Below are positions 8,204 to 16,732 of a stretch of 32,172 nucleotides of DNA, in pieces. The position numbers and the translations under genes are program-made. Numbering within the stretch: the first letter of the stretch is position 1; each line of letters begins with the position of its first letter. Below the pieces are notes generated by a model that did not search any database, was not told where the DNA came from, and saw only the letters and a program-made list of their open reading frames with translations. The DNA is from Acidobacteriota bacterium. GTDB lineage: Bacteria > Acidobacteriota > Vicinamibacteria > Vicinamibacterales > CAVVIG01. The stretch lies in the NCBI GenBank assembly GCA_025463215.1, contig JAOBWF010000204.1:1-32172 (forward strand), given 5' to 3'.

Positions 8204-8219
8204 CGGAAGGATCCTTGCT
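8204..8219 (+). promoter_or_regulatory. Possible sigma-54-type element before TPR lipoprotein 1
   Basis: GG at 8205-8206 and GC at 8217-8218 have the 12-base RpoN offset, with TTGCTCT identical to the -12 side of the PEP-CTERM 1 promoter. The -24 side (CGGAAG) is only a partial match. Initiation would fall about six bases before ATG 8236, giving an almost leaderless mRNA. The matching arrangement at the second TPR gene raises confidence. Confidence 0.42.
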
Positions 8220-8235
8220 CTCCCAGGTTCCATCA

Positions 8236-10530
8236 ATGGCTCCGTGGGTCACACGCCGCCGGCTTCAATCGATCGCGCTCCTCTGTGGGTTGGCGGCTCT
8301 GACCGCCTCGTGTACCAGCGACCCTGAAGTGCTCAAGGTCCGGTACGTCAAGTCCGGCGACGGGTACATCAAGCAGAAGCAATATCCCGACGCGATTCTG
8401 GAATACCGGCGCGCCGTCGTCGTCGCCCCCAAATACGGCGAGGCGCGGTACAAACTGGCCGAGGCCTACGCGGCAACCGACGACATCCGAAGCGCCCTAC
8501 CCGAATATGTGCGCGCCGCCGACCTCCTGCCAGAGGACGTAGACCTGCAGCTCAAGGCCGGAAACCTTTTGTTATTGGGCGGACGGTTTCAGGACGCAAA
8601 AACGCGGGCGCGCGCGGCATTGAAGAGGGAGCCGAACAACTTCAAGGCGTTTGTCCTTCTCGGCAATGCGCTGGCCGGTCTTCGCCAGTTGGACGATGCG
8701 GTGAACGTCGCCGCGCGCGCCATCGAGCTCGAGCCGGAGCGCCCCGGCCTGTTGACGAATCTGGGCACGCTGCAGTTCATCAAGGGTGACCGCGATCTGG
8801 CAGAGGCCGCGTTCAAGAAGGCGGTGGCGATCGCGGGCAAGAATGTCGGGCCCGCCCTGGCGCTCGGCACCTTCTATCGGGCCGCCGGCAAGCTGTCGGA
8901 GGCAGAAGGGGCCTATAAGAAGGCGTTCGCCATCGATCCCACCGATCCGCGCGTGAACCGGGCGATGGGGTCGTTCCTCGTCGAGGCCAACCGGGCCGCT
9001 GAAGCGGAGGCATATTTCACCAGGGCGGCGGACTCGAGCAAGGATTCACCGTCTCGACTCGCCCTCGCCGACTACTACCTCGCGAGCGGACGATTTCCGG
9101 ACGCCGAACGGATCCTCAACGTCCTGGCTGCCGACAAAAATGCATTCAGCGCGGCGAAAACACGGCTCGCCACCGTGCAGCTCGCGTCCGGCCGGCGCGT
9201 CGACGCGTACAAGACGATCGAAGAAGTGATCGTCAAGAACCCGAAGGACGAGAACGCCTTCGCCTTCAAGGCGAGACTGCTGCTGGCCGATCGCCGCCTC
9301 GACGAAGCGGCGGCTGTCGTCACGCAGGCGCTGCAGATCAACCCGCGATCGGCGGCGGTGCAGTTCGTGCTCGGCAAGGTGAAGATCGCCCAGAACTCCG
9401 TGGAGGATGCACGAAAAGCCTTCAACGACGCGTTATCCATCGAGCCCTACGGCGTGGATGCGCCGATGGAGCTCGCGCGTCTGCACATGAGCCGCGGCGA
9501 GATCAATACGTCGATCGGTTTCGCGGAACAAGGCGTCAAGAATCAGCCGGACAACCTCGACGCGCGGCTGACGCTCGTCAGGAGCCTCATGGTCCGCTCG
9601 GAGGATTACCCGCGCGCCGAGAAGGAAGTTCGCGCGCTCCTCGAGCGCTTTCCGGCGCAGGGCTCGGTGCACGCCGCGTGGGGCAGCATCTGCATCCTGA
9701 ACCGCGATCCGGCCGGGGCAAGAAAAGCATTCGAGCGCGCTCTGCAGCTCAAGCCGACCTCTGTCGACGCGCTGACCGGTCTCCTCGCGTTGGAAGGGAC
9801 GGCCAACCGGTTGCCCGAGTTCTTGGCGCGCCTCGACAAGCTGGTCGCGGCGTATCCGGAGGACGGTGGGTTGCTGCTCCTGACGGCAAAAACCGCGCTG
9901 TATGCGAAGCACCTGGAGAAGGCCGAGTTGCTGCTCAAGCGGGCGATTGCCGCCGAACCTGCGGCGATGGACGCCTACCTGCTGTTGGGCCAGTTGTACG
10001 TGGCCGAACGCCGTTTGCCTGATGCGACGACAGAATTCCTGCGGCTCGCCTCTCTGAACAAGAAGTCGGTGCCGGTCGCGACCATGCTCGGACTGCTCTA
10101 CTACTCACAGGGCAACCACCCCGAGGCGCAGAAGTGGTACGAAGAGGCGATGCGGATCAATCCGCGCGGGTCGGCAGCGGCGGCGAACAACCTCGCCTGC
10201 ATGTATCTCGAGAACGGCGGCAACCTCGATCAGGCGCTGCAGTACGCGCAGGCCGCCAAGACGATTCTGCCCGAGCGGCCGGAGATCAACGACACGCTCG
10301 GTTGGATCTACTACAAGAAAGAAATGTATCAGGAAGCCATCAAGGCGCTGCGCGAGTCGGTCAGCGACGTGCCGGACAATCCGGTGTTCCAGTATCACCT
10401 TGGCCTCGCATACGCGCAGATGGGCGACGATGCGAAGGCGCGCGCGGCGCTCGAGCGTGCCTTGAAGGTTGCACCCCGTTTCAACGACGCGGCGGACGCG
10501 AAGCGGGTCCTCGCGACGCTCGTGTATTAG
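8236..10530 (+). CDS. TPR-repeat lipoprotein, PrsT-like (copy 1)
   Basis: A 764-residue protein made almost wholly of tetratricopeptide repeats after a lipoprotein signal. From ATG 8236 the signal reads MAPWVTRRR, a hydrophobic stretch and the lipobox LTAS-C with Cys26 as the lipidated residue. The sequence DPEVLKVRYVKSGDGYIKQKQY and about 20 TPR-like helix pairs follow (for example AILEYRRAVVVAPKYGEARYKLAEAY), ending in PRFNDAADAKRVLATLVY. Architecture and position match the PEP-CTERM-system lipoprotein PrsT, thought to assist export or assembly; this role is inferred. A GTG at 8197 would add 13 residues, but ATG 8236 gives a normal signal peptide. The exosortase gene begins 14 bases downstream, so the two are probably cotranscribed. 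A paralogue lies at 17788. Confidence 0.87.
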   Translation: MAPWVTRRRLQSIALLCGLAALTASCTSDPEVLKVRYVKSGDGYIKQKQYPDAILEYRRAVVVAPKYGEARYKLAEAYAATDDIRSALPEYVRAADLLPEDVDLQLKAGNLLLLGGRFQDAKTRARAALKREPNNFKAFVLLGNALAGLRQLDDAVNVAARAIELEPERPGLLTNLGTLQFIKGDRDLAEAAFKKAVAIAGKNVGPALALGTFYRAAGKLSEAEGAYKKAFAIDPTDPRVNRAMGSFLVEANRAAEAEAYFTRAADSSKDSPSRLALADYYLASGRFPDAERILNVLAADKNAFSAAKTRLATVQLASGRRVDAYKTIEEVIVKNPKDENAFAFKARLLLADRRLDEAAAVVTQALQINPRSAAVQFVLGKVKIAQNSVEDARKAFNDALSIEPYGVDAPMELARLHMSRGEINTSIGFAEQGVKNQPDNLDARLTLVRSLMVRSEDYPRAEKEVRALLERFPAQGSVHAAWGSICILNRDPAGARKAFERALQLKPTSVDALTGLLALEGTANRLPEFLARLDKLVAAYPEDGGLLLLTAKTALYAKHLEKAELLLKRAIAAEPAAMDAYLLLGQLYVAERRLPDATTEFLRLASLNKKSVPVATMLGLLYYSQGNHPEAQKWYEEAMRINPRGSAAAANNLACMYLENGGNLDQALQYAQAAKTILPERPEINDTLGWIYYKKEMYQEAIKALRESVSDVPDNPVFQYHLGLAYAQMGDDAKARAALERALKVAPRFNDAADAKRVLATLVY

Positions 10531-10544
10531 GACTCCGGAATTTT

Positions 10545-11408
10545 ATGACGACCTCGCAGAAAAACTACCTGGCCGGAGCCTTGGTCGCAGCCGGGTTCGC
10601 GCTCGTGTTCTGGCGCGTGTTCGGCACGCTCGTGATGGCGTGGTATACGGACGACAACTACTCGCACGGGTTCCTGATCATTCCCGTCGCCGCCTACCTG
10701 GCGTGGGAACGCCGCGATCGCTTCTGGGCGGCCGCCGGCACGCCGAACATCTTCGGTCTCGTCATCGTCGTCGGCAGCCTGCTCGTGCTGACCGGCGGCA
10801 TTCTCGGCTCCGAGCTGTTCATGACACGGATCGCGATCGTCGGATCGCTGGTCGGCGTCATCTTGTTTCTGTTCGGCTGGGCGCGGTTACGGGTCCTGCT
10901 CTTTCCGATGGCGATGCTGCTCCTGATGATTCCGATCCCCGCGATCATCTTCAACCAGCTGGCGTTCCCGCTTCAGATTTTCGCGTCGCGGGTCGGTGAA
11001 GGGGCGCTCGAAGCGGCCAACATCCCGGTGCTCCGTGAGGGGAACGTGTTGATTCTGGCCAACACGACGCTCGAAGTCGCCGAGGCCTGCAGCGGCATCC
11101 GATCGCTCGTGTCGCTGATCACCCTCGCGATCGTATTCGGGTATTTTTCCGACCCACGGTCCTGGGTGCGCGTGTTGATTACCGCGTCGGCGATTCCGAT
11201 CGCGGTCGTCACGAACGGCGCACGCGTGGCCGGCACCGGCATCGCGGCGCACTATTACGGCGCGGGCGCGGCCGACGGGCTTATCCATGAGTTCGCCGGC
11301 TGGCTCGTGTTCATCTCGGCGTTCGCGCTGCTCGGACTGCTGCAGCAGCTGATCGCGCGCATCACGCCGCAACCGTCACCCGCCGCGTCGGTCGTCGTGG
11401 CCGTTTAG
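10545..11408 (+). CDS. Exosortase (PEP-CTERM transpeptidase/protease)
   Basis: An integral membrane cysteine transpeptidase-like enzyme proposed to cut PEP-CTERM tails and transfer the substrate. It has 287 residues and about eight membrane helices. The N-terminal DDNYSHGFLIIP motif is typical. The catalytic triad is intact: Cys182 in AEACSGIRSL, Arg227 in NGARVAG and His248 in IHEFAGW. It resembles the XrtA/EpsH branch, but without the EpsI domain fused at the C-terminus that many XrtA proteins carry; a separate EpsI gene follows. Start ATG 10545 is preceded by a weak GGA (10537-10539) and lies 14 bases after the TPR gene stop. Substrates are presumably the two PEP-CTERM proteins in the window. 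No second exosortase is seen. Confidence 0.95.
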   Translation: MTTSQKNYLAGALVAAGFALVFWRVFGTLVMAWYTDDNYSHGFLIIPVAAYLAWERRDRFWAAAGTPNIFGLVIVVGSLLVLTGGILGSELFMTRIAIVGSLVGVILFLFGWARLRVLLFPMAMLLLMIPIPAIIFNQLAFPLQIFASRVGEGALEAANIPVLREGNVLILANTTLEVAEACSGIRSLVSLITLAIVFGYFSDPRSWVRVLITASAIPIAVVTNGARVAGTGIAAHYYGAGAADGLIHEFAGWLVFISAFALLGLLQQLIARITPQPSPAASVVVAV

Positions 11409-11418
11409 AGGTAGTCAG

Positions 11419-12087
11419 ATGATCGGACGAGCGACCGTGCTCTTCGCCTGTTTTGTCGCCGCGACCGGAGTGATCGCACGCGCGAGCCATATCGAACCGG
11501 TGCCGATTCGCACCTCGTTCGATCAGTTCCCGATGCAGATTGGCGAGTGGCGCGGCACGATGCTGCCGCCGCTGTCGGCCAGCATCATGTCGGTTCTCCG
11601 CGTCGACGATTACGTGAACCGTGTGTACTCCGCGCCGGGGCGTTACGGTGCCGGCTTCTATGTCGGCTACTATCGCAGCCAGCGCCAAGGCGATTCGATC
11701 CACTCGCCGTTGAACTGCATGCCCGGCGCCGGCTGGGAGCCGGTGTCGAAGGGCGCGTTATCGATCGCGGTGCCGGGGGCGGGACGCGACAACACGATCG
11801 CGGTCAATCGCTTCGTCATCGAGAAGGGACCCGATCGCCAGCTCGTGCTGTACTGGTACCAAAGCCACGGACGCGTTGTCGCCGACGAGTACTGGAGCAA
11901 GTTCTATCTGATTCGTGACGCGGTCCGGCTGAACCGGACGGACGCTGCGCTCGTGCGGGTCATCGTCCCGATTCCGTCGAACCTGAACGACGCGGAATCC
12001 CACGCCGAAGAGCAGGCGGCCGCCTTTGTCCGGTCGATGTTTCCGCTGCTTTCGACGTACTTGCCGTCATGTGGCCCGTGCACCTGA
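11419..12087 (+). CDS. epsI: EpsI family exosortase-associated protein (DUF3485)
   Basis: A 222-residue protein with an N-terminal hydrophobic anchor or signal (about residues 5-22) and an EpsI/DUF3485 domain. Family motifs are IGEWRG (41-46), GYYRSQRQGDSIHSPLNCMP with His95 and Cys100, GAGWEP, and LYWYQSHGR (144-152). EpsI proteins accompany or are fused to exosortases and are needed for exopolysaccharide or sorting functions, although chemistry is unknown. The ribosome binding site GAGG (11408-11411) is well placed seven bases from ATG, and the gap from exosortase is only 10 bases, so the two are cotranscribed. The C-terminus ends in an unusual CGPCT motif, a CxxC whose role is unclear. Confidence 0.93.
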   Translation: MIGRATVLFACFVAATGVIARASHIEPVPIRTSFDQFPMQIGEWRGTMLPPLSASIMSVLRVDDYVNRVYSAPGRYGAGFYVGYYRSQRQGDSIHSPLNCMPGAGWEPVSKGALSIAVPGAGRDNTIAVNRFVIEKGPDRQLVLYWYQSHGRVVADEYWSKFYLIRDAVRLNRTDAALVRVIVPIPSNLNDAESHAEEQAAAFVRSMFPLLSTYLPSCGPCT

Positions 12088-12195
12088 CCATCCGACGCGG
12101 ATTGCTCGCGGCAGGCGCGACGGAGGCCAAGAAGACGTGGCGATGATCGGCACGGAGTCGGCCATGACCGCGCGCCGCGGCCAATCGGAAACAGC

Positions 12196-12714
12196 ATGAT
12201 GAAACAACTCATTACACTCGCCGGCGCCGGCGCAATCGTCATTGCGATCGCGGTCGCGCATACGCACACCGCCGCACCGTTGACAGTCACGATCAGTTTG
12301 CAGCGAGTGTCGGCGCAATCCGACCTCGGCAAACGCGCAAACCAGGAGCTCGACGCGCTGAGAGCCGAGCGTGGCCGTGAATTGGCGACGAAACAAAAAG
12401 AGCTGGAAGACGTCATCCGGCAGCTCACCCGCGCCGAGGGGCTGTCGGCGGCCGAGCGCGATCGGCTATTCAAGGACGAGACGCAACGCCGCGCCGACCT
12501 GCAGCAGTTGTCCCAGCAGGCCCAGGTCGCGTTTCAGACTACGCAGGCGCGGCTGCAGGCGGAGATGCGCGGCAAGCTCGCGCCAGTGCTCGCCGACATC
12601 GCCAAGCGCTATGGCGCCGACATCGTGCTGAACTCGGACGCCGTCTTGTGGTCGGCTCCGGGCAGTGATGCGACCGACGAAGTGCTTCGCCGGCTGAATG
12701 CGCCCGCGCAATAG
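12196..12714 (+). CDS. OmpH/Skp-like periplasmic chaperone
   Basis: The protein has 172 residues. An N-terminal hydrophobic segment (about 3-22) is a signal peptide or anchor. Residues about 45-130 form a charged, Gln/Glu/Arg-rich helical hairpin typical of the OmpH/Skp family (ELDALRAERGRELATKQKEL, then QQAQVAFQTTQARLQ). The C-terminus has the family ending: YGADIVLNSDAVLWS followed by DATDEVLRRLN. Skp-type proteins hold outer-membrane or secreted proteins in the periplasm; here a role with PEP-CTERM cargo is plausible from context only. The gap after epsI is 108 bases. The stop overlaps the next (VanZ-like) start by 17 bases, which suggests cotranscription of these two. Confidence 0.85.
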   Translation: MMKQLITLAGAGAIVIAIAVAHTHTAAPLTVTISLQRVSAQSDLGKRANQELDALRAERGRELATKQKELEDVIRQLTRAEGLSAAERDRLFKDETQRRADLQQLSQQAQVAFQTTQARLQAEMRGKLAPVLADIAKRYGADIVLNSDAVLWSAPGSDATDEVLRRLNAPAQ

Positions 12715-13120
12715 CGCACCCACTCGCCCGGCGCGGATCGGCTTGGGCGTCTGGACGCTGGCCATTGTCGCGGCGACCGTTCCGTGGACCGACTTCGTCG
12801 GACACACGCACTGGCAGAAAGTGCAGTGGATCCCATTCGTCAGCCCGCCGGTCAAGCTGCTCGATACGGTCGTGAATATTCTGCTGTACATCCCCTTTGG
12901 TTACGGGTTCATCCGAGCGTCCGCGTCCAGACGCCGGCCGTGGCAGGGGGCGGCGATCGCCGCCGCGCTCTCCTTCGCGGCGGAAGCGTCCCAGCTATAC
13001 AGTCACTCCCGCTTTCCGTCGCTGCAAGACGTCGTCTGCAACGTCTCGGGCGCGTGGCTTGGCGCGTGGTGGGCGGCGCCGCGACCGCGGGTTATGGCCG
13101 GCGGATCGCCGGCAGGGTGA
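12698..13120 (+). CDS. Small VanZ-family membrane protein
   Basis: A 140-residue protein with four predicted membrane helices and VanZ features: KVQWIPFVSPPVKLLD, VVNILLYIPFGYGFI, AAEASQLYSHSRFPSLQDVVCNVSGAWLGAW. Size is normal for the family. The start lies 17 bases inside the OmpH-like gene, indicating translational coupling, and it ends 29 bases inside the opposite-strand LolA-like gene. VanZ proteins occur near exosortase loci, but their function is unknown. Confidence 0.83.
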   Translation: MRPRNSAPTRPARIGLGVWTLAIVAATVPWTDFVGHTHWQKVQWIPFVSPPVKLLDTVVNILLYIPFGYGFIRASASRRRPWQGAAIAAALSFAAEASQLYSHSRFPSLQDVVCNVSGAWLGAWWAAPRPRVMAGGSPAG

Positions 13121-13889
13121 AGTCCGCGTCCTTGAGCGGCAGATTGTATTCGACCTTGTCGAGCGCGAGGCGGGTCCGGCTGCCCCTTCGCAGGTCGGTC
13201 ATCGTCAATTCCCTCGCGGTCCAGATGCCTTGAATGTTGCTGAGGTTCGTGTAATTCAACCGGCGTACGACCTGGTTGCCGATCAGCGACTCAATCCGCA
13301 CAAACGCGTAGTTGTCCTTGCGGATCCACACCACCGACTTCGTGTATTGCGACGACTTGGCTTGCCGAGGGGTCGACTCGATCTTCCAGCACGCGTCGCC
13401 GTCGATCGCCTCCTCCCCCAGGGCGCGGTAGTCATACTGGTCGACGTCACGCTCTTCGAGATCTTCGAAGCTGAAATCGGTGCCGAAGAACCGCGTCGAT
13501 CGATCCTGCAGCGCAATCCGCCGATCGCGCTCGATGGCGGGGGTCCACATCCATTGATCCGACGCTCGATCGGAATGGTTCACCACCAGCAGGGCGACGC
13601 CTTTGACCTCCGCCGGCGCGGTGAAGCGGATCACCGTTCTGCTCAGGCCGTGCGACCCCAGCCTCTCTTGCGACCACCGCTTTTCGGTGGTCTTGTGGCT
13701 GGCGTCGAAGGTCTGCAACAGTCCGTCGTATCGCTGCGATGTCGCGTTGGTGCGCTTCTGTGCTTCTTCGATCACCTGCCGCGCGGTGTCGGCGGCGCGA
13801 GGCGCCGCCGACAGGCCGACCAGGATCACCGCGATCGCCGCGCGGCGGATGGGTCCTGCCCATGACCGGTTCATTGCGTCGTCACTCAT
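13092..13889 (-). CDS. LolA-like outer-membrane lipoprotein-sorting protein
   Basis: A 265-residue secreted protein of the LolA-like superfamily (outer membrane lipoprotein-sorting protein annotation). The signal sequence has RR, then AIAVILVGLSAAPRA. Mature marks are VIRFTAPAEVKGVALLVVN, MWTPAIERDRRI, FFGTDFSFEDL, GDACWKIEST, VVWIRKDNYAF and IQGIWTARELTM. Such proteins bind lipids or lipoprotein acyl chains in the periplasm. ATG 13889 overlaps the permease stop codon by eight bases, so the pair is translationally coupled and likely works together. The N-terminal choice excludes a long in-frame extension that lies inside the permease gene and has no protein-like composition. Confidence 0.9.
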   Translation of the reverse strand: MSDDAMNRSWAGPIRRAAIAVILVGLSAAPRAADTARQVIEEAQKRTNATSQRYDGLLQTFDASHKTTEKRWSQERLGSHGLSRTVIRFTAPAEVKGVALLVVNHSDRASDQWMWTPAIERDRRIALQDRSTRFFGTDFSFEDLEERDVDQYDYRALGEEAIDGDACWKIESTPRQAKSSQYTKSVVWIRKDNYAFVRIESLIGNQVVRRLNYTNLSNIQGIWTARELTMTDLRRGSRTRLALDKVEYNLPLKDADFTLPAIRRP

Positions 13890-16428
13890 ACTCCAGCGCC
13901 TCCACGAGCGGGCCCCGCACTGCGGCCTCGGCCGGCCAAATGGCCGCGGCGAACGCCGCGGCGAGCAGGGTCGGCACCAGCATGAGAGCGGTGCCGGCCG
14001 GGAATTCGTAGGCGAGCCGCAACCCTGCGACGTCGCGCTGCACGATCTGCAGCATGTAGTACAGATTGACCGCGCCGAACGCACACCCCAGGACCAGGCC
14101 AAGCGCCGCAACCGCGAGCGCTTCGATCCAGATGGTGCGCCGGATCTGGGTGCGGAACGCGCCCACCGCCCGCAGCACCCCGAGCTCGCGACGCCGGTCG
14201 GTAATCGACACGGTGAGCGAGTTGAGAATGCCGAGAATCGCGACCAGAACCGCGATCGCAATCTGCACGTTCATCAGCGAAAACCACTGTGCCGTGAGCT
14301 TCAAGACATAGCGCCGGCTCTCTTCGTTGGTCAGCACGAAGACCCGGCGCCGATTCGCAAAGCGCTCGACGATGCGCTGGTGTACCTGCGCGATGGTCGC
14401 GCCCGGCGCCACGAACACGCGAAAGTCGCTGACCGACTCGTCGCGCCAGTACCGGACGAACAGGCGCCGGTCGATCAGAATGGCCCCCTGCTGGTCAGTG
14501 TAGTCGAGGACGATCCCGACGATGGGCAGGCGAATCACGCCGTGGGGCGCCGGCACTTCGATGGTCTGCCCCAGACTGAGGCGGTGCAGCTGCGCCAGGC
14601 TATCCGACACGATCAGCCCTTCGCCAGCCGCCGCCTGTCGATACATCTCGGCGGCGTTGCCCGCGATCGGCGCGCGGCGATTGGTCTCCGCCACGCTTTC
14701 CATCTGAATCGCGACGAGCATGATCGGCACGCCCTGAAACGTGATCCGGCCATTGCGAAACATCTGCACCCGGCCCACTCCCGGGACGGCGCCGATCTCT
14801 TCGGCCATCGCCGCCGGAAATCTCGTCGTGCGCAGATCGAGCCGCTGCGACGGCATGACGAACAGGTCGGCGTTGAGGCTGCTGTCGAGCCAGTCGACGA
14901 TCGACCGATAGCTGGCGCGCGCCATGCCCGCGAAGCCGAAGATCAGCGCCACCGACAGCATCAGCGCCGCAACCGTCGCCGAGGTGCGCCGCGGCGCCTG
15001 AATCAGGCTGTCGGCCGCGAGCGCGCCTTCGATCGGACGCAGCCACCGCAGCGCCGGACGCATCGCCTTGGCGAGCCCGAGCGACAGTACCGGTCCGCTC
15101 AACAGCGCCGCCGCGATCGCGCAGGCATAGCCGGCATAGAAGATCGGCCGCGCGTGCGCGGCGACGAGGCAGCCGATCGACACGACCATCAGGACCCCGG
15201 CGAGCGCGCTGCGGACCCACCCCTGTCTCGCCGACAGCGCTTGATAGCTGCCTTTCTTCAACGCGTGCACCGGGTCGACGCGCGCGGCGTTGCGCGCCGG
15301 AATGATCCCGGCCGCGGCGCTGGTCAGAACGCCGACGGCCAGCGCGGCGCCGAGCACCGCGGGGCGGGTCGCGATCGCCATCGCCTGCTGCGACACGCCG
15401 TAGACGTTCCCGATCAGGACGCTGATCGCCGAGGCGATGAGCCTCGCGATCAGGAGGCCAAGCCCCGATCCCACGATCGCCCCGCAGAGTCCCATCACGA
15501 CGCTCTCGCCGAGAAACAGCGAACGGATCTGGCCCCGCGTGGCGCCGAGCGCCCGCAGGATGCCAATCTCCGACCGCCGCTGGGTCACCGCGGTCGCAAA
15601 GGAGTTGTAGACGATGAACATGCCGATGAACAGGGCGAACGCGCTCGAGAGGTTCACCATCATCGTGTATCCGGACAGCATCGCCTCCGCCTGGCTTGCT
15701 CGGCTCGCCGGCCGCTGAACGTCGAACGCCGGTCCGAGCAGCGCATCGAGCTCCCGTTTGCCCGCCTCGGGGGTGACGCCGGGCTTCATCGCCAGATCGA
15801 GCCGATCGAACGTGCGTCCCCGGCCGAACATCTTCTGGGCGGCGTAGATGTCCATTACCGCCAGGTTGCCGCCGAAGGCGTCCGCCAGGTGGGATGACTT
15901 CATGATCCCCCGCACGGTGAAGGCCTTCTCGCCTTCGGCGGTGCCAAGCGACAGCCGGCTATCCTTGGCGAGCCGGTTCCGGTCGGCAAAGGCCTGGGAC
16001 ACGATCAGCGAGTCCGCCTGGGCGAGAAAGATCAGCGGATCGTCGATCACCGCATCGTCGCCGCCTTCCATGTCGTACTCGCGGAGGCTGCGGTCGCCGG
16101 TCATGTCGACGCCGAGAACGAGCAGGCTGCCCTGTCCATCCAGATCGACGATCGCCTCGATGACCGGGACCGCGACGCCGACGGACGGGGCCGATTGGAC
16201 CGTTTCGAGGACGTCCTCGCCGAAGCCGTTCTCTCCCGCGGTGACCTGCAGGTCGGTCTTGCCGGCGATGCGGTCGATGGTCTGGGAGAAGGCGAAGAGC
16301 ACGCTCTGATTGGCGGTGTGCATGCCGACGAACACGGCCACACCCAACACGATTCCCATCGTGGTGAGAACGGTCCTGAGAACGTGCGTTCGGAAGTATG
16401 GCCAGGAGATGAGGCGCAGCAGGATCAT
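13882..16428 (-). CDS. MacB/FtsX-type ABC transporter permease
   Basis: An 848-residue inner-membrane permease with two FtsX units and two periplasmic domains. The first unit has an N-terminal helix (16-38), a MacB-like periplasmic domain (40-250) and FtsX helices (260-440) with RRSEIGILRALGATR (284-298). The second domain is central to C-terminal, with the matching ITDRRRELGVLRAVGAF (742-758) and last helices ending at LVEALEYE. This is the LolCE/MacB-like architecture used for lipoprotein release or efflux. ATG 16428 (MILLRL) is the first start before the membrane helix. No Shine-Dalgarno or ATPase gene is found next to it; upstream is the regulatory region of PEP-CTERM gene 2. The coupled LolA-like gene suggests lipid or lipoprotein traffic, by inference. 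Confidence 0.9.
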   Translation of the reverse strand: MILLRLISWPYFRTHVLRTVLTTMGIVLGVAVFVGMHTANQSVLFAFSQTIDRIAGKTDLQVTAGENGFGEDVLETVQSAPSVGVAVPVIEAIVDLDGQGSLLVLGVDMTGDRSLREYDMEGGDDAVIDDPLIFLAQADSLIVSQAFADRNRLAKDSRLSLGTAEGEKAFTVRGIMKSSHLADAFGGNLAVMDIYAAQKMFGRGRTFDRLDLAMKPGVTPEAGKRELDALLGPAFDVQRPASRASQAEAMLSGYTMMVNLSSAFALFIGMFIVYNSFATAVTQRRSEIGILRALGATRGQIRSLFLGESVVMGLCGAIVGSGLGLLIARLIASAISVLIGNVYGVSQQAMAIATRPAVLGAALAVGVLTSAAAGIIPARNAARVDPVHALKKGSYQALSARQGWVRSALAGVLMVVSIGCLVAAHARPIFYAGYACAIAAALLSGPVLSLGLAKAMRPALRWLRPIEGALAADSLIQAPRRTSATVAALMLSVALIFGFAGMARASYRSIVDWLDSSLNADLFVMPSQRLDLRTTRFPAAMAEEIGAVPGVGRVQMFRNGRITFQGVPIMLVAIQMESVAETNRRAPIAGNAAEMYRQAAAGEGLIVSDSLAQLHRLSLGQTIEVPAPHGVIRLPIVGIVLDYTDQQGAILIDRRLFVRYWRDESVSDFRVFVAPGATIAQVHQRIVERFANRRRVFVLTNEESRRYVLKLTAQWFSLMNVQIAIAVLVAILGILNSLTVSITDRRRELGVLRAVGAFRTQIRRTIWIEALAVAALGLVLGCAFGAVNLYYMLQIVQRDVAGLRLAYEFPAGTALMLVPTLLAAAFAAAIWPAEAAVRGPLVEALEYE

Positions 16429-16659
16429 GGGTGATCGATCCGTCAGGTTATCGGCCGACCGGGGAGTGTTCTGCAAATTCCCTGGATGGCGCCGCCGCGG
16501 GAAAACTCTCCTCGGCTTCAAGGCCGGTCGCCTTTGGTCAGCCTCTGGTGCGACTTCTCGAATCGCTTGCCGGCGACTTCCAGGAGTTTCGTAACTGCAA
16601 GTCCTTATTCGGCCAGATGTTATAGACACGCCTCAATTTCGATCACCGCTCGAGCTGAC

Positions 16660-16675
16660 GGGCATTGAACATGCT
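16660..16675 (+). promoter_or_regulatory. Sigma-54-type -24/-12 promoter of PEP-CTERM gene 2
   Basis: GGGCATTGAACATGCT has GG at 16661-16662 and GC at 16673-16674, the RpoN 12-base offset, with GGCA on the -24 side and ATGCT on the -12 side. The following CTCTAAGC resembles the CTCTAGCG downstream of the PEP-CTERM 1 element. Initiation near 16686 would give a leader of about 47 bases. Confidence 0.58.
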
Positions 16676-16688
16676 CTAAGCTGCTGCA

Positions 16689-16704
16689 CAGTGCATTAGC
16701 ACTG
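16689..16704 (+). promoter_or_regulatory. Leader hairpin of PEP-CTERM gene 2
   Basis: CAGTGC (16689-16694), loop ATTA, GCACTG (16699-16704) form a perfect 6-bp stem. If transcription starts near 16686 this hairpin sits at the very 5' end of the mRNA, a typical place for a stabilising structure. It could also be a binding palindrome. Confidence 0.4.
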
Positions 16705-16732
16705 AGCTGGCAAACTTTAGGAGTCGGAGAAT

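Larger units (their letters stand above)
16429..16732. other. Divergent regulatory region between permease and PEP-CTERM 2
   Basis: About 304 bases with no supported gene. It must hold the promoter of the minus-strand permease and does hold the sigma-54-like element (16660-16675), leader hairpin (16689-16704) and Shine-Dalgarno GGAG (16726-16729) of the plus-strand PEP-CTERM gene. No ABC ATPase is encoded here. Confidence 0.6.

Noticed and set aside
13887-14261. Long in-frame N-terminal extension of the LolA-like protein
   Set aside because: It lies inside the permease gene and is Ser/Arg-rich nonsense; the ATG at 13889 gives a normal signal peptide.
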